Origin: Rhizobiaceae bacterium
GTDB lineage: Bacteria; Pseudomonadota; Alphaproteobacteria; Rhizobiales; Rhizobiaceae
Direction: 5' to 3'
Length of the DNA stretch: 64,000 bases
NCBI GenBank assembly: GCA_905339215.1
Contig: CAJPFN010000028.1
Span: 1-64,000, forward strand
Positions 23,760 to 32,228 of this stretch are shown here, one piece after another. The position numbers and the translations under genes are program-made. The notes beneath the pieces are model-generated. The model was not told where the DNA came from. It searched no databases and saw nothing but the letters and a program-made list of their open reading frames with translations. Numbering within the stretch: position 1 is the stretch's first letter; every line of letters starts with the position of its first letter.

Positions 23760-25286
23760 TCAGGCCACGGCCTTGAGCGGCGCGGGCAGGTAGGCCCAGG
23801 GGAGCAGATCGTCGAGTTTGCTGTGGGGGTGGCTGGCGACGATGCGGGTGATGACGTCGGCCAGGTAGGCTTGGGGATCGATGCCGGTGAGCTTGGCGGT
23901 TTCCACGAGCGAGGCGATGATGGCCCAGTGCTCGCCGCCGCCGTCGGAACCGGCGAAGAGGGCATTCTTGCGGTTCAGCGCGATGGGCCGGATCGAGCGC
24001 TCGACGACATTGTTGTCGATCTCGATGCGGCCGTCGTCGAGGAAGCGGGCGAGGCCCGTCCAACGGGTGAGCGCATAGCGGATCGCCTCGGCGAGCTTGC
24101 TCTTCTGGCTGACGAGCGCGAGCCTGGCACGCAGCCAGGGCTCGAACTGCGCGAGGATGGGCCGGCTTCGCGTCTGTCGGACGGCGCGCCGCTCCCCGGC
24201 CGGGCGGCCACGGATGTCGCCCTCGATCTTGTAGAGCTCGGCGATGCGCGCCAGCGCTTCCGTGGCGATGGGCGCCGGACCTGACTGGGCAAGCTCGTAG
24301 AACTTGCGCAGCACATGGCTCCAGCAGAAGGCGAGGCTCACGGCGTTCTTCTCGGCCAGCATCTTGTAGCCGGCATAGCCATCGACCTGCAGGGTGCCCG
24401 CGAAGCCGGCGAGATGGCGGATGACGTTCTCGGCCTTGCGATCGGGCGCATAGAGATAGGCGACGCCGGGCGGATCGAGCCCGCCCCAGGTTCGGTCGTC
24501 GCGGGCATAGGCAAAGAGCTGTCCGATCTTGGTGCGCCCGCGGCCGGGATCGAGCACCGGCGCGGTGGTCTCGTCGGCGAAGAGCCGATCTGACGCCTTC
24601 AGCCGCTCGAACAGGCGCTCGTGCACGGGTCTGAGCAGGAAGGCGGCCTTGCCGACCCAATCGGCCAGCGTCGAGCGGTCGAGACTGACGCCCTGGCGGG
24701 CGTAGATCTGAGCTTGGCGATAGAGCGGCAGGTGGTCGGCATACTTCGCGACGAGCACATGCGCCACCATCGCCTCGGTCGGCAGGCCGCCCTCGATCAG
24801 CTTGGCCGGTGCCGGCGCCTGCACCACCGCCTCGCAGGAGCGGCAGGCATACTTCGGCCGGCGCGTCACGATCACGCGGAACCGGGCCGGCACGACGTCG
24901 AGGCGCTCCGACCTGTCCTCGCCCATCACGTGCAGGAGCCCGTTGCAGCACGGGCAGGTCTTGCTGGCGATGTCGATCACCTGCTCGATGCGCGGCAGAT
25001 GGGCCGGCAGCGAGCCTCGGTTGGCGCGCCGCTTACGGGCTCGGGCATCGCGTTTGGCAGGATCGACGGCATCCTCTTCGGCGAAGCCCTGCGCTTCGAC
25101 CTGCTCAGCCTCCTCGAGGGCCAGCAGTAGCTGGTCCTCGGGCAGGCTCTCGGCCCGCCGGCCGAAGCGGTGACGCTGCAGTTCGCGGATGATCTGGCGC
25201 AGCCGTTCGTTCTCGCTGCGCTCGGCCGCCAGCATCGCCTTCAAGGCGGCAGGCTCGTCCGGCAGGCTTACGGTCGGTTCGCTCAC
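23760..25286 (-). CDS. tnpC: IS66 transposase TnpC
   Basis: DDE transposase of IS66, 508 residues. An N-terminal leucine-rich coiled region (LRQIIRELQRHRFGRRAESL) is followed by the zinc-binding CPCCNGLLH, with more cysteines at YACRSCEAVVQ. The DDE core has RLFADETTAPVLD, LQVDGYAGYK and NNVVERSIRPIALNRKN, with the glutamate in VERS. The C-terminal IS66 tail ends SKLDDLLPWAYLP. I prefer the GTG at 25286 (VSEPTVSLPDEP); the frame extends upstream inside tnpB without family similarity. Confidence 0.92.
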   Translation of the reverse strand: MSEPTVSLPDEPAALKAMLAAERSENERLRQIIRELQRHRFGRRAESLPEDQLLLALEEAEQVEAQGFAEEDAVDPAKRDARARKRRANRGSLPAHLPRIEQVIDIASKTCPCCNGLLHVMGEDRSERLDVVPARFRVIVTRRPKYACRSCEAVVQAPAPAKLIEGGLPTEAMVAHVLVAKYADHLPLYRQAQIYARQGVSLDRSTLADWVGKAAFLLRPVHERLFERLKASDRLFADETTAPVLDPGRGRTKIGQLFAYARDDRTWGGLDPPGVAYLYAPDRKAENVIRHLAGFAGTLQVDGYAGYKMLAEKNAVSLAFCWSHVLRKFYELAQSGPAPIATEALARIAELYKIEGDIRGRPAGERRAVRQTRSRPILAQFEPWLRARLALVSQKSKLAEAIRYALTRWTGLARFLDDGRIEIDNNVVERSIRPIALNRKNALFAGSDGGGEHWAIIASLVETAKLTGIDPQAYLADVITRIVASHPHSKLDDLLPWAYLPAPLKAVA

Positions 25287-25332
25287 GGAAGCGATTGGAG
25301 CACACGTTCCAGCGGCTTGCCAGCACGAAGGC

Positions 25333-25689
25333 TCAGCTCGCGGCGATCGGGACGCGGGTGTCGCGCGCATCATGCACACGCCGCCAGTCGAGGCCCTCAA
25401 GCAGCGCCTGCAGCTGCGCCGCGGTGAGCCGCACCACGCCGTCCGTGATGGCGGGCCACTGGAACTTGCCGTCCTCCAACCTCTTGGCGAACAGGCACAC
25501 ACCCGTGCCGTCAAAGAAGACGAGCTTGATGCGATCGGCCCGCCTGGCCCGGAAGACGTAGACCGCGCCCGAGAACGGGTCGGCGCCCATCGTGTCGCGC
25601 ACCAGCCCCGCCAAGCCCTCCGCTCCTTTGCGGAAGTCGACAGGCTTCGTCGCCACCATCACCCGCACATGGCCCGACGGCCCGATCAC
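25333..25689 (-). CDS. tnpB: IS66 accessory protein TnpB
   Basis: 118-residue IS66 Orf2 protein with the family sequence VDFRKGAEGLAGLVRD near residue 17, VYVFRARRADRIKLVFFDG and a C-terminal LLEGLDWRR. It is required with TnpA and TnpC for transposition of this family. The start overlaps the end of tnpA by 4 bases (ATGA). Confidence 0.93.
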   Translation of the reverse strand: MIGPSGHVRVMVATKPVDFRKGAEGLAGLVRDTMGADPFSGAVYVFRARRADRIKLVFFDGTGVCLFAKRLEDGKFQWPAITDGVVRLTAAQLQALLEGLDWRRVHDARDTRVPIAAS

Positions 25690-26141
25690 GCGTTGCCCTT
25701 CAAGGCGCCGATCACGGCTGCGATCGTGGCGGCAGAGGCGCCGTTCTCGATCCTCACCTTCACGCCGCCAACATCGAGCGCAATCGCAGCAGACCGACGG
25801 CGCGACGGTGATTGCCTGGCGCGCTGACGGGGAGGCTTCACAGGCGTGGGTTCCGCGGCCACCGGCTCCGGCGTGATCACCGCCGGAACAAAGGCCGGCA
25901 ACGCCGCAGCCGCCTTGCTAGCCTCCCGCCGCCACGTGAACAACTGCTGCGGAGAAAGCCCGTGGCGACGCGCCACCGCCGACACCACGACACCGGGAAC
26001 GAGTGTCTCTTCCAGGATCCGCGCCCGCTCGTCCGCTGACCAGCGCCGGCGGCCCAGAGCCCCGTTGATCACCTCGAAGCGTCGGACCTCGACCTCCGGC
26101 TCAAGTCTATGCTCAAGTCCAGACACAAAACGATCCTCCAA
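25686..26141 (-). CDS. tnpA: IS66 accessory protein TnpA
   Basis: 151-residue IS66 Orf1 protein. A helix-turn-helix of the transposase-8 type (RRRWSADERARILEETLVPG, then VARRHGLSPQQLFTWRR) is followed by a proline/arginine-rich linker and a C-terminal ALDVGGVKVRIENGA block. It is the first gene of the element. Confidence 0.9.
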   Translation of the reverse strand: MEDRFVSGLEHRLEPEVEVRRFEVINGALGRRRWSADERARILEETLVPGVVVSAVARRHGLSPQQLFTWRREASKAAAALPAFVPAVITPEPVAAEPTPVKPPRQRARQSPSRRRSAAIALDVGGVKVRIENGASAATIAAVIGALKGNA

Positions 26142-26204
26142 ACCGGATCGTCAATGTGCCCGCTCACCCCGCCCCGATGAAGATGGGGGCGAAACAGCGC
26201 TTAC

Positions 26205-26212
26205 GCCCCAGC
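26205..26212. repeat. IS66 target-site duplication, right copy
   Basis: GCCCCAGC directly outside the right inverted end, identical to 23739-23746. Confidence 0.9.
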
Positions 26213-26284
26213 ACGGTCCGTGAACGACATCCACGCCGCCGCGGAGACGATTGCCGCAGTCGCGGTCAGCCCGACTCGATTCAT
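26205..26284 (-). pseudogene. 5' part of the exported protein split by IS66
   Basis: Starts at ATG 26284, with AAGGAGA about 6 bases upstream, and encodes a signal peptide MNRVGLTATAAIVSAAAWM. It runs into the 8-bp duplication (26205-26212) and the IS66 end. The continuation after the element is at 23746-23333. The start follows the nuclease-fold gene by 22 bases, so the intact gene was the fourth of an operon of exported proteins. Confidence 0.78.
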
Positions 26285-26306
26285 AGGACGTCTCCTTCGG
26301 TCAGCC

Positions 26307-27002
26307 TTATCTGTCTGTTCGCTTTGGGCGCCTGCTCGCATCCGCGAACGGCGGTGAGATCTCGCTCTCGCGTTCGGCGAGCAGGTTGAAATCAGCGATA
26401 GGCCTTCTGGTCAGCCTTCGGTCCACCGCCTTGCGTCGCCACTCGGGCATATCAAGCACATAGGTGGCCCACATTCCGTGCCGAGCAGACACCGCATAGT
26501 TCTGCCAGGTCAGATATTCGGCCGGCGCCGGCGAGTTCACTCGCGCCCAGCCGACGCGCAGCATTTCCCGCGCCAAATCGCGACCGCGCACCGAGCAATG
26601 GCCTAGGAGCGCGCCGTCGGCATCATGTGAGCGGACGATACAAGTCACTTGCGCGCTACCAACCGTGCGCTTCAGCCACGCCTTCGCAAAAGGACCGCAT
26701 GGCACTGGCGTCGGGATTGCGCCTTCGCCGTGCGGGCGAGGATCGTAGGCCCACTGTGGCAGTTCGCAGCTGTCGATTGAGGCCAGTCTTACCTTGTGTC
26801 TGCCATTTGGGAACCAAAGCGTTCGGCCATCGATGACTGACGCTCGGCCGACGATTCGTATTGATTCGCTCAGTTCAAGAACCGATCCTGCTTCGACGGT
26901 AGATCGTCTCTCCTCGCGCAGGAGGTCGGCCGCTTGGACTGGATAGGGCAGGGCGGTTAGCAGCAAAGCCACGACACCCGACCTGACAGGAACCGACGTC
27001 AT
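26307..27002 (-). CDS. Exported staphylococcal-nuclease-fold protein, copy 1
   Basis: 231 residues with a signal peptide (SGVVALLLTALPYPVQA) and an SNase-like domain. IVGRASVIDGRTLWF and VRLASIDSCELPQ keep the first acidic residue, the arginine and the D..E pair, and ARHGMW matches the domain end. The position of the second active-site arginine (usually YGR) reads LLGH, so hydrolysis of nucleic acid is doubtful. It is the third gene of a minus-strand operon; the ATG at 27002 overlaps the upstream stop. This operon is divergent from the virB operon, so the product may act in the periplasm during conjugation or assembly, which is inference. Confidence 0.75.
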   Translation of the reverse strand: MTSVPVRSGVVALLLTALPYPVQAADLLREERRSTVEAGSVLELSESIRIVGRASVIDGRTLWFPNGRHKVRLASIDSCELPQWAYDPRPHGEGAIPTPVPCGPFAKAWLKRTVGSAQVTCIVRSHDADGALLGHCSVRGRDLAREMLRVGWARVNSPAPAEYLTWQNYAVSARHGMWATYVLDMPEWRRKAVDRRLTRRPIADFNLLAERESEISPPFADASRRPKRTDR

Positions 27003-27535
27003 GGCGACGTGCTTCCACGGGCTGCACTTTGACCGAGCAGGAGCGCCGGATGCTGGACATCGTCGAACTGCCAGAGACCGACCTTCTTTTCCCGGGCGGT
27101 CTGCTCCACCACGGCGTAGGGCGTGTGGTGTGGCAGGCCGCGTTCGTCCAGGGAGGCGAAGGCGAAGCCCGAAGAGATCATCAAATTGGCGAGGTCGAGC
27201 CGGTCGGCGCCGATCGCGGCGTAGCAGGACACAAAGACCGTTTTGTCCGTCTGCGCGACCGGGGCGCAAACGGGATGTGTATCTGCGATGTAGGCGGCAA
27301 GCACCGCCAAGGACGCCTCCCCGCAGTCGCGGCGGGCGCCTGACCTATCGGTGTAAACTGTACCGCGCAGGCAGGCCTGCACGCCGAACAGGCGAAAATG
27401 TCGGTCGCCATCCTGCCAGCTGTCTCCGCTTTCGAGCGTTACGCCCGGTTTCAACTCGAAGTAGCCCTCCGGCGGCGCGGCCGTTGCCGGCGTCACGCCG
27501 ACGGTCAGCGACAGGAAGAGGGCAGGGGACTTCAT
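26999..27535 (-). CDS. Exported staphylococcal-nuclease-fold protein, copy 2
   Basis: 178 residues with signal peptide LFLSLTVGVTPATA. The core HFRLFGVQACLRGTVY, DRLDLANLMISSGFAFA and ..EKKVGLWQF follows the SNase pattern, but the catalytic acids and arginines are mostly replaced. Four cysteines suggest disulfides in the periplasm. It sits between two relatives with ATGA overlaps on both sides, so the three proteins are made together. No precise function is known. Confidence 0.65.
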   Translation of the reverse strand: MKSPALFLSLTVGVTPATAAPPEGYFELKPGVTLESGDSWQDGDRHFRLFGVQACLRGTVYTDRSGARRDCGEASLAVLAAYIADTHPVCAPVAQTDKTVFVSCYAAIGADRLDLANLMISSGFAFASLDERGLPHHTPYAVVEQTAREKKVGLWQFDDVQHPALLLGQSAARGSTSP

Positions 27536-28170
27536 TCGCCCGCAACCCTTGGATCGGCCCACATGCCGAAGCCGCGGCGACCGATGTCCTCGGCTTCCTT
27601 CAGATCGGCTCGTGTGGGTGTCCCGTCCGCCCGCTTTGCGATGCGGTGAGTGCCGAGCGAGACCAGCTGCTCCTCGAACATGTCGATCGTATCGAGGCTG
27701 CCTGGGTAGTTGTAGTAGCCGTAGCAGGTTGCGTCCTGCGCCTGCGCACCAGTTTCGCTGACGAAGGCGCGGCAGTAGACCACACGGGGCGACTGGAGCA
27801 GTGTTGCCAGACCCTGGCGCGCGTAGTCATCACAGGACCCGGCAAAACCTTCCTTGCGATTGACCATGTCGCCGGTGCACGGCTCGATTCCGTAGAGGTG
27901 CACTGTCAGATTTGCGTCGACGCGAAAGTCGGTAGGCGACACCGGCTTAAATCCGGAAGCCGATGCATAGCCTTTGCGCTCCGACACTTTCCCCTCGCCG
28001 TCGTAATATTCCATGACAAGGACTGTCTTTCCCGGCGCCGCGAGCGAACGGACATAGGCTTCGTCCACCGGTCCGGCGGCATAAGCCGGCAGGCATGCGC
28101 CAATCGCTGCCATGAATCCGGCTACTCGTCTCATTTGCAGTCGCCTCCAGGTTGTCACTGTGGTCGACAT
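27532..28170 (-). CDS. Exported staphylococcal-nuclease-fold protein, copy 3
   Basis: 212 residues starting at ATG 28170, which has a strong AAAGGAGG site; the signal peptide is MRRVAGFMAAIGACLPAYA. LTVHLYGIEPCTGD and RQGLATLLQSPRVVYC follow the SNase outline, ending RRGFGMWADPR. The active-site residues are not conserved. It is first of the four-gene exported-protein operon and divergent from the transglycosylase gene of the virB cluster, with 110 bases between the two starts. The fold assignment is weaker than for copy 1. Confidence 0.6.
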   Translation of the reverse strand: MSTTVTTWRRLQMRRVAGFMAAIGACLPAYAAGPVDEAYVRSLAAPGKTVLVMEYYDGEGKVSERKGYASASGFKPVSPTDFRVDANLTVHLYGIEPCTGDMVNRKEGFAGSCDDYARQGLATLLQSPRVVYCRAFVSETGAQAQDATCYGYYNYPGSLDTIDMFEEQLVSLGTHRIAKRADGTPTRADLKEAEDIGRRGFGMWADPRVAGE

Positions 28171-28212
28171 TGGCCTGCCTCCTTTCTCTTTGCAAGAAAA
28201 TTCACAATCAAA

Positions 28213-28241
28213 TTGACATTGTTTTTTCTGTCGCCTAACCA
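28213..28241 (+). promoter_or_regulatory. Candidate promoter of the virB operon
   Basis: TTGACA at 28213-28218, a 17-base spacer, then TAACCA at 28236-28241, within the AT-rich 110-base divergent region. The distance to the first gene start is about 40 bases. The -35 is perfect and the -10 is partial; this is a motif match only. Confidence 0.45.
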
Positions 28242-28280
28242 TTCGAGCGTCTGTCGTGTCAAGGCTTTGGATGCGGACCC

Positions 28281-29159
28281 ATGGGAAGCCAAGCAAAATC
28301 ACCGTCGATAGCGCCGCTTCTGGCCGTGACAATCCTCACGAGCATGTGCGTTATCCCAGACCGGGCAGCATTGGCGTCCGAACTGTCTGCATCCTCATTT
28401 TTCCAGTACGAAGAGGCTCGCAAATATCGGCAAGAGGATGACGTCGCATCCTCGGCCGACACGGTTGCCGAAGCCCGTTGGGCGCGGTTGCCGGACGACT
28501 ACGTGTTGGGGGAGGGTGGCCGGATCGTTCCCCGGCATCAGGCGTCCGAGCCGATCGGCATGCCGGCATCCGAGGCCGTCGGGCTTGAACGCGACAACAA
28601 TCATTTTGATAGTGACGCTCCGTCCGGGATACCGGAATGCGGGCCGTCGCCGGCAACGCCTGCCGAAATCACCCGCCTCGTCATCGAGGCGGCACAGAGG
28701 CACAATGTCGATCCCGGATTCGCCGTCGCGGTCGTAACCGCCGAAAGCAGGCTCGACCGGCTGCGCAATTCGCCCAAGGGCGCGCGTGGCCCGATGCAGC
28801 TCATGCCTGCAACGGCCGAGCGATTCGGTGTGACCGATATCTGCGATCCGAAAGAGAATATCGATGGCGGGGTACGTTACCTCCGCGCGCTGACCGACGA
28901 ATTCCAGAATCCGCTTCTCGTCGCCGCTGCCTACAACGCCGGCGAAGGAAGCGTGCGCGAGCACGGCGGCATACCGCCCTTCAAGGAAACGCTCGGGTAC
29001 GTCGCCGAAGTTCTCAATATCCAGATGGGTCTTGAAGGAAGCGCTCTAACCCTGAGCGAACGGCGTAACGTTGCTGATCAGCAGAAGTCCACGCCCGCGA
29101 GCGGAGCCATCACCTCGCGCGAACGCCGCCAGTGGGTCGGCGGCGTCATGCATTTCTAG
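28281..29159 (+). CDS. virB1: VirB1-type lytic transglycosylase
   Basis: 292 residues with an N-terminal hydrophobic export signal (APLLAVTILTSMCVIP). An SLT domain occupies about residues 125-235: VTAESRLD with the catalytic glutamate, ARGPMQLMPATAERFGV, GVRYLRALTDEF and VAAAYNAGEGSVREHGG. It opens gaps in peptidoglycan for T4SS assembly. It is the first gene of the virB operon. No strong ribosome site precedes ATG 28281, so a later start cannot be excluded, although the signal peptide fits this one. Confidence 0.88.
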   Translation: MGSQAKSPSIAPLLAVTILTSMCVIPDRAALASELSASSFFQYEEARKYRQEDDVASSADTVAEARWARLPDDYVLGEGGRIVPRHQASEPIGMPASEAVGLERDNNHFDSDAPSGIPECGPSPATPAEITRLVIEAAQRHNVDPGFAVAVVTAESRLDRLRNSPKGARGPMQLMPATAERFGVTDICDPKENIDGGVRYLRALTDEFQNPLLVAAAYNAGEGSVREHGGIPPFKETLGYVAEVLNIQMGLEGSALTLSERRNVADQQKSTPASGAITSRERRQWVGGVMHF

Positions 29160-29172
29160 CCGGAGGTTACCC

Positions 29173-29508
29173 ATGAACGACGTTTCCTATGCGCCCGCTG
29201 CTCGGCCAGTGCCAATGCCGGTTGCATTCCTCATGATGCTGGCAATCTGTCTGGTGTTTGCAGAGCCGGCATTGGCGCAATCCTCTGGCGCCTTTGCGCC
29301 ACTGGAAACCGCGGTCCAGATGATCGTGGATTTCATCACCGGGCCGTTCGGACGGCTGCTCGCCATCATCGCGGTGATCGCGCTCGGCTTCCTTGCGTTC
29401 GCCGGACGTCTCTCCTGGTTCACCGCCGGCGCGGTCGTGCTCGGCATCGGCCTTGTCTTTGGCGCGCCGGCGATCGTCGACGAGATGATCGCGGCCGTGG
29501 GGAACTGA
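29173..29508 (+). CDS. virB2: T4SS major pilin VirB2
   Basis: 111-residue TrbC/VirB2 pilin precursor. A long signal (VAFLMMLAICLVFAEPALAQ) is followed by a mature part with two membrane segments, LLAIIAVIALGFLAFAG and WFTAGAVVLGIGLVFGAPAI, the usual pilin hairpin. I chose the ATG at 29173 behind GGAGG; the frame extends upstream into the transglycosylase gene without meaning. It is followed after 3 bases by virB3. Confidence 0.92.
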   Translation: MNDVSYAPAARPVPMPVAFLMMLAICLVFAEPALAQSSGAFAPLETAVQMIVDFITGPFGRLLAIIAVIALGFLAFAGRLSWFTAGAVVLGIGLVFGAPAIVDEMIAAVGN

Positions 29509-29511
29509 ACG

Positions 29512-29811
29512 ATGGTCGAGTTCACCGACGAAAAACCCCATCTGACGCCGCTGGTCATCGGCCTCACGCGGCCGCCAATGATGTGGGGCATCCCGCTCAA
29601 CGCCTTCTACATCATCGTCGGCTTCACGCTGATCGCCTTCCTCGTGAGCACGAGCTTCTGGTCGGCGTTGATGGCGCCGCTGATCTATCTCGCGCTCTTC
29701 GCCTTTTGCAGCCGCGACATCCGGATCCTCGATCTTGCCCAGGTGGTCGGCCGCCGCACGCCGCGGACACCCAACCGGCTGTTCTGGCGCACGAACTCGT
29801 ACGGGCCCTGA
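29512..29811 (+). CDS. virB3: T4SS inner-membrane protein VirB3
   Basis: 99-residue VirB3. It has the family start LTPLVIGLTRPPMMWGIPLN, two adjacent hydrophobic segments (FYIIVGFTLIAFLVS and ALMAPLIYLALFAF), and a short cytoplasmic tail. It works with the VirB4 ATPase, whose gene starts 2 bases further on. Confidence 0.92.
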   Translation: MVEFTDEKPHLTPLVIGLTRPPMMWGIPLNAFYIIVGFTLIAFLVSTSFWSALMAPLIYLALFAFCSRDIRILDLAQVVGRRTPRTPNRLFWRTNSYGP

Positions 29812-29813
29812 CC

Positions 29814-32228
29814 ATGTTGAACGTCGTCGCCGAAGAGCTGGGATTTGGACGTGAGCGCCGGCGCGAGCGGCTTATGTCGACCCACATTCCGTATCTGCGC
29901 CATGTCGCCGACACCGTCATCGGCCTCGAAAGCGGTGCGATCCTTTCGGTGATCAAGCTGGACGGTTTGTTCTTCCAAACCGAGGATCAGGCCGAGCTCA
30001 ATATGCGCGCGGCCGTCCAGAACACGCTGATCCGCGCGCTCGCCTCGAGCCGCTATTCGCTTTGGTCGACGGTGGTCCGCAAGGAGGTCAAGCCCTCGAT
30101 CGGCGGGCGTTTCTCGGACCCGTTCTGCGATCTTCTGAACACGCGCTATATGGCGTCGCTGCGCGACAAGCGCATGTTCGCCAACGAGCTCTACCTCACG
30201 ATCGTCCGTTCCGGAATGCGCGGCGCGCTCGGCGCCGCCGAGGGATTTTCGAGGCTGCTCGATCGCTCTTCCGGCCGAGAAGTCCTTGAGCAGCGCCTGC
30301 ACGAACGCATCAACGAACTCGAAGAGATCGTGGGCAACGTCACTCGTGAGCTCCAAAAATACGGCGCGCGTTCACTTGGCGTCGTCTACCGCGATGGCGA
30401 ACCCTACTCGGAACCCTGCGCCTTCATCAACACGCTGCTCACCTGCGGCGTCGCGCGCGAGATGCGCCTGCCCCGCATGGGCATCCGCAGCTATGTCGGG
30501 ACGTCGCGCCTGCATTTTTCGAAACGGACGCTGCAGGCGCAGGGCCCAACCGAGGCGGAGAATCGTTTCGGCGCGATGCTGTCCATCAAGGAATATCCGC
30601 CATTCTCCGGGCCCGGAATGCTCGACGGGCTCCTGCAGATGAATCACGAGTTCATCTGCACCCAGTCGTTCACGCTTGCCGACAAGCCGATCGCGCAGGA
30701 GCGCATTTCGCGGCTGCAGCGCCAGATCCACGCGTCGGACGAATCGGGCAGCACCGTCGAGACCGATATCGACTTCGCGCTGAACAGCCTGCTCAACCAA
30801 GAAGCCGTATTCGGCTATCACCATTTCAGCCTGTTGTGCCTGTCGCGCGATCTCACTGGCCTCGACAAGGCGGTCGCCGAACTCGGGTCCTGCCTCACCG
30901 ACATGAACATCAACTGGCTGCGCGAGGACCTCAACATGGAGGCCTCGTTCTGGGCGCAGCTTCCAGGCAACCACGCCTACATCGCACGCTCCTGCATGCT
31001 ATCCAGCTCGAATTTTTCCGGCTTCTCGTCGCTGCACAATTTCGCCACCGGGTCGGTTGGGGGCAACCACTGGGGACTGCCGATTTCGATCCTCGAAACG
31101 ACGTCGCAGACGCCCTACTGGTTCAACTTTCATCAGCGCGACATCGGTCATTTTCTGGTCACGGGTCCGACCGGCTCGGGCAAGACGGTTGCCCTGACCT
31201 TCCTGCTTGCGCAGGCCTTCCGGATCTCGCCTGAGCCGCGGGCCGTCTTCTTCGACAAGGACCGCGGTGCCGAGATCTTCATCCGTGCCGTCGGCGGCGA
31301 CTATGAGGTGCTCCAGCCGGGCGTGGCGACCGGCTTCAATCCGCTGCAGCTCGAGAACAGCGCGACCAATCGCGAGTTCCTGCATCGTCTCCTCAAGGCC
31401 ATGCTCGATCCGGCAGACGGCCACGGCTTTTCCCAAGAGGAAGAGGACACGCTGGAGCGCGCCATCGGACGCATCTGCCAGGAGCCGGTCGAACAGCGCA
31501 CGCTTGCCAACCTTTCCGGCCTGTTGATGGGCCGCGCACGCTCCGACGCCAACGATCTCCAGTCACGTCTGCGTCCATGGTTCGAGGGCGAGAAGGCTTG
31601 GCTCTTCAACGCGCCACAGGATGTCCTGTCCTTCTCAGGTCGGCGGATCTTTGGTTTCGACATGACGCACATCCTCGACAATCAGGACGTGCGAACGCCG
31701 GCGCTGATGTACCTCTACCACCGGCTGGACGAGCTGCTTACCGGCGAGCCGGTTCTCATCTTCATGGATGAGGGCTGGAAGCTTCTGCAGGATCAGGTCT
31801 TTTCGAATTACATCGTCGACAAGATGAAGACGATCCGCAAACTCAACGGGATCGTCGGCTTCGGCACGCAATCGGCGGCCGACATCGCACGCTCGCCGCA
31901 ATCGCACACGCTGATCGAGCAGTCCGCGACCAATCTGCATTTCCCCAACCCCCGCGCGGACGAGGAAAGCTACATCCGCCGCTTCGGCCTTACCGCCAAA
32001 GAGTACGCCTTCATTCGCAACACGCCGCCCGAGCGGCGGACATTTTTGATCAAGCACGGCAACGACTCAGTCATCGCCAGGCTCGACCTCACCGCCATGC
32101 CGGATCTCGTTCGCGTGATGTCCGGCCGGAAGGAGACGATCGAGCAATGCGCGGCACTTCGCGCACGGCTCGGCGACGATCCGAAAAAGTGGTTGCCTGC
32201 TTTCTGCGGCTGGGAGGTTCCAGCATGA
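29814..32228 (+). CDS. virB4: T4SS ATPase VirB4
   Basis: 804-residue VirB4/CagE ATPase that energises pilus biogenesis and substrate transfer. Walker A is GPTGSGKTV near residue 450 and Walker B is LIFMDEGWKLL near 650, followed by GTQSAADIA. The N-terminal VirB4 domain is complete. I chose ATG 29814 (MLNVVAEELGFG), 2 bases after virB3. The stop overlaps the next start as ATGA. Confidence 0.95.
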   Translation: MLNVVAEELGFGRERRRERLMSTHIPYLRHVADTVIGLESGAILSVIKLDGLFFQTEDQAELNMRAAVQNTLIRALASSRYSLWSTVVRKEVKPSIGGRFSDPFCDLLNTRYMASLRDKRMFANELYLTIVRSGMRGALGAAEGFSRLLDRSSGREVLEQRLHERINELEEIVGNVTRELQKYGARSLGVVYRDGEPYSEPCAFINTLLTCGVAREMRLPRMGIRSYVGTSRLHFSKRTLQAQGPTEAENRFGAMLSIKEYPPFSGPGMLDGLLQMNHEFICTQSFTLADKPIAQERISRLQRQIHASDESGSTVETDIDFALNSLLNQEAVFGYHHFSLLCLSRDLTGLDKAVAELGSCLTDMNINWLREDLNMEASFWAQLPGNHAYIARSCMLSSSNFSGFSSLHNFATGSVGGNHWGLPISILETTSQTPYWFNFHQRDIGHFLVTGPTGSGKTVALTFLLAQAFRISPEPRAVFFDKDRGAEIFIRAVGGDYEVLQPGVATGFNPLQLENSATNREFLHRLLKAMLDPADGHGFSQEEEDTLERAIGRICQEPVEQRTLANLSGLLMGRARSDANDLQSRLRPWFEGEKAWLFNAPQDVLSFSGRRIFGFDMTHILDNQDVRTPALMYLYHRLDELLTGEPVLIFMDEGWKLLQDQVFSNYIVDKMKTIRKLNGIVGFGTQSAADIARSPQSHTLIEQSATNLHFPNPRADEESYIRRFGLTAKEYAFIRNTPPERRTFLIKHGNDSVIARLDLTAMPDLVRVMSGRKETIEQCAALRARLGDDPKKWLPAFCGWEVPA

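Larger units (their letters stand above)
23747..26204 (-). mobile_element. IS66-family insertion sequence, apparently complete
   Basis: 2458-base element with inverted ends GTAAGCGCTGTTTTC (from 23747) and, reading inward from 26204, GTAAGCGCTGTTTCG. Perfect 8-bp duplications flank it. Inside are tnpA, tnpB and tnpC in the usual order on the minus strand, all with open frames. It interrupts a gene for an exported protein in the operon divergent from the virB cluster. Confidence 0.93.

Noticed and set aside
23644-24951. 435-residue minus-strand frame
   Set aside because: Shadow of tnpC in another frame; arginine-rich with no motifs.
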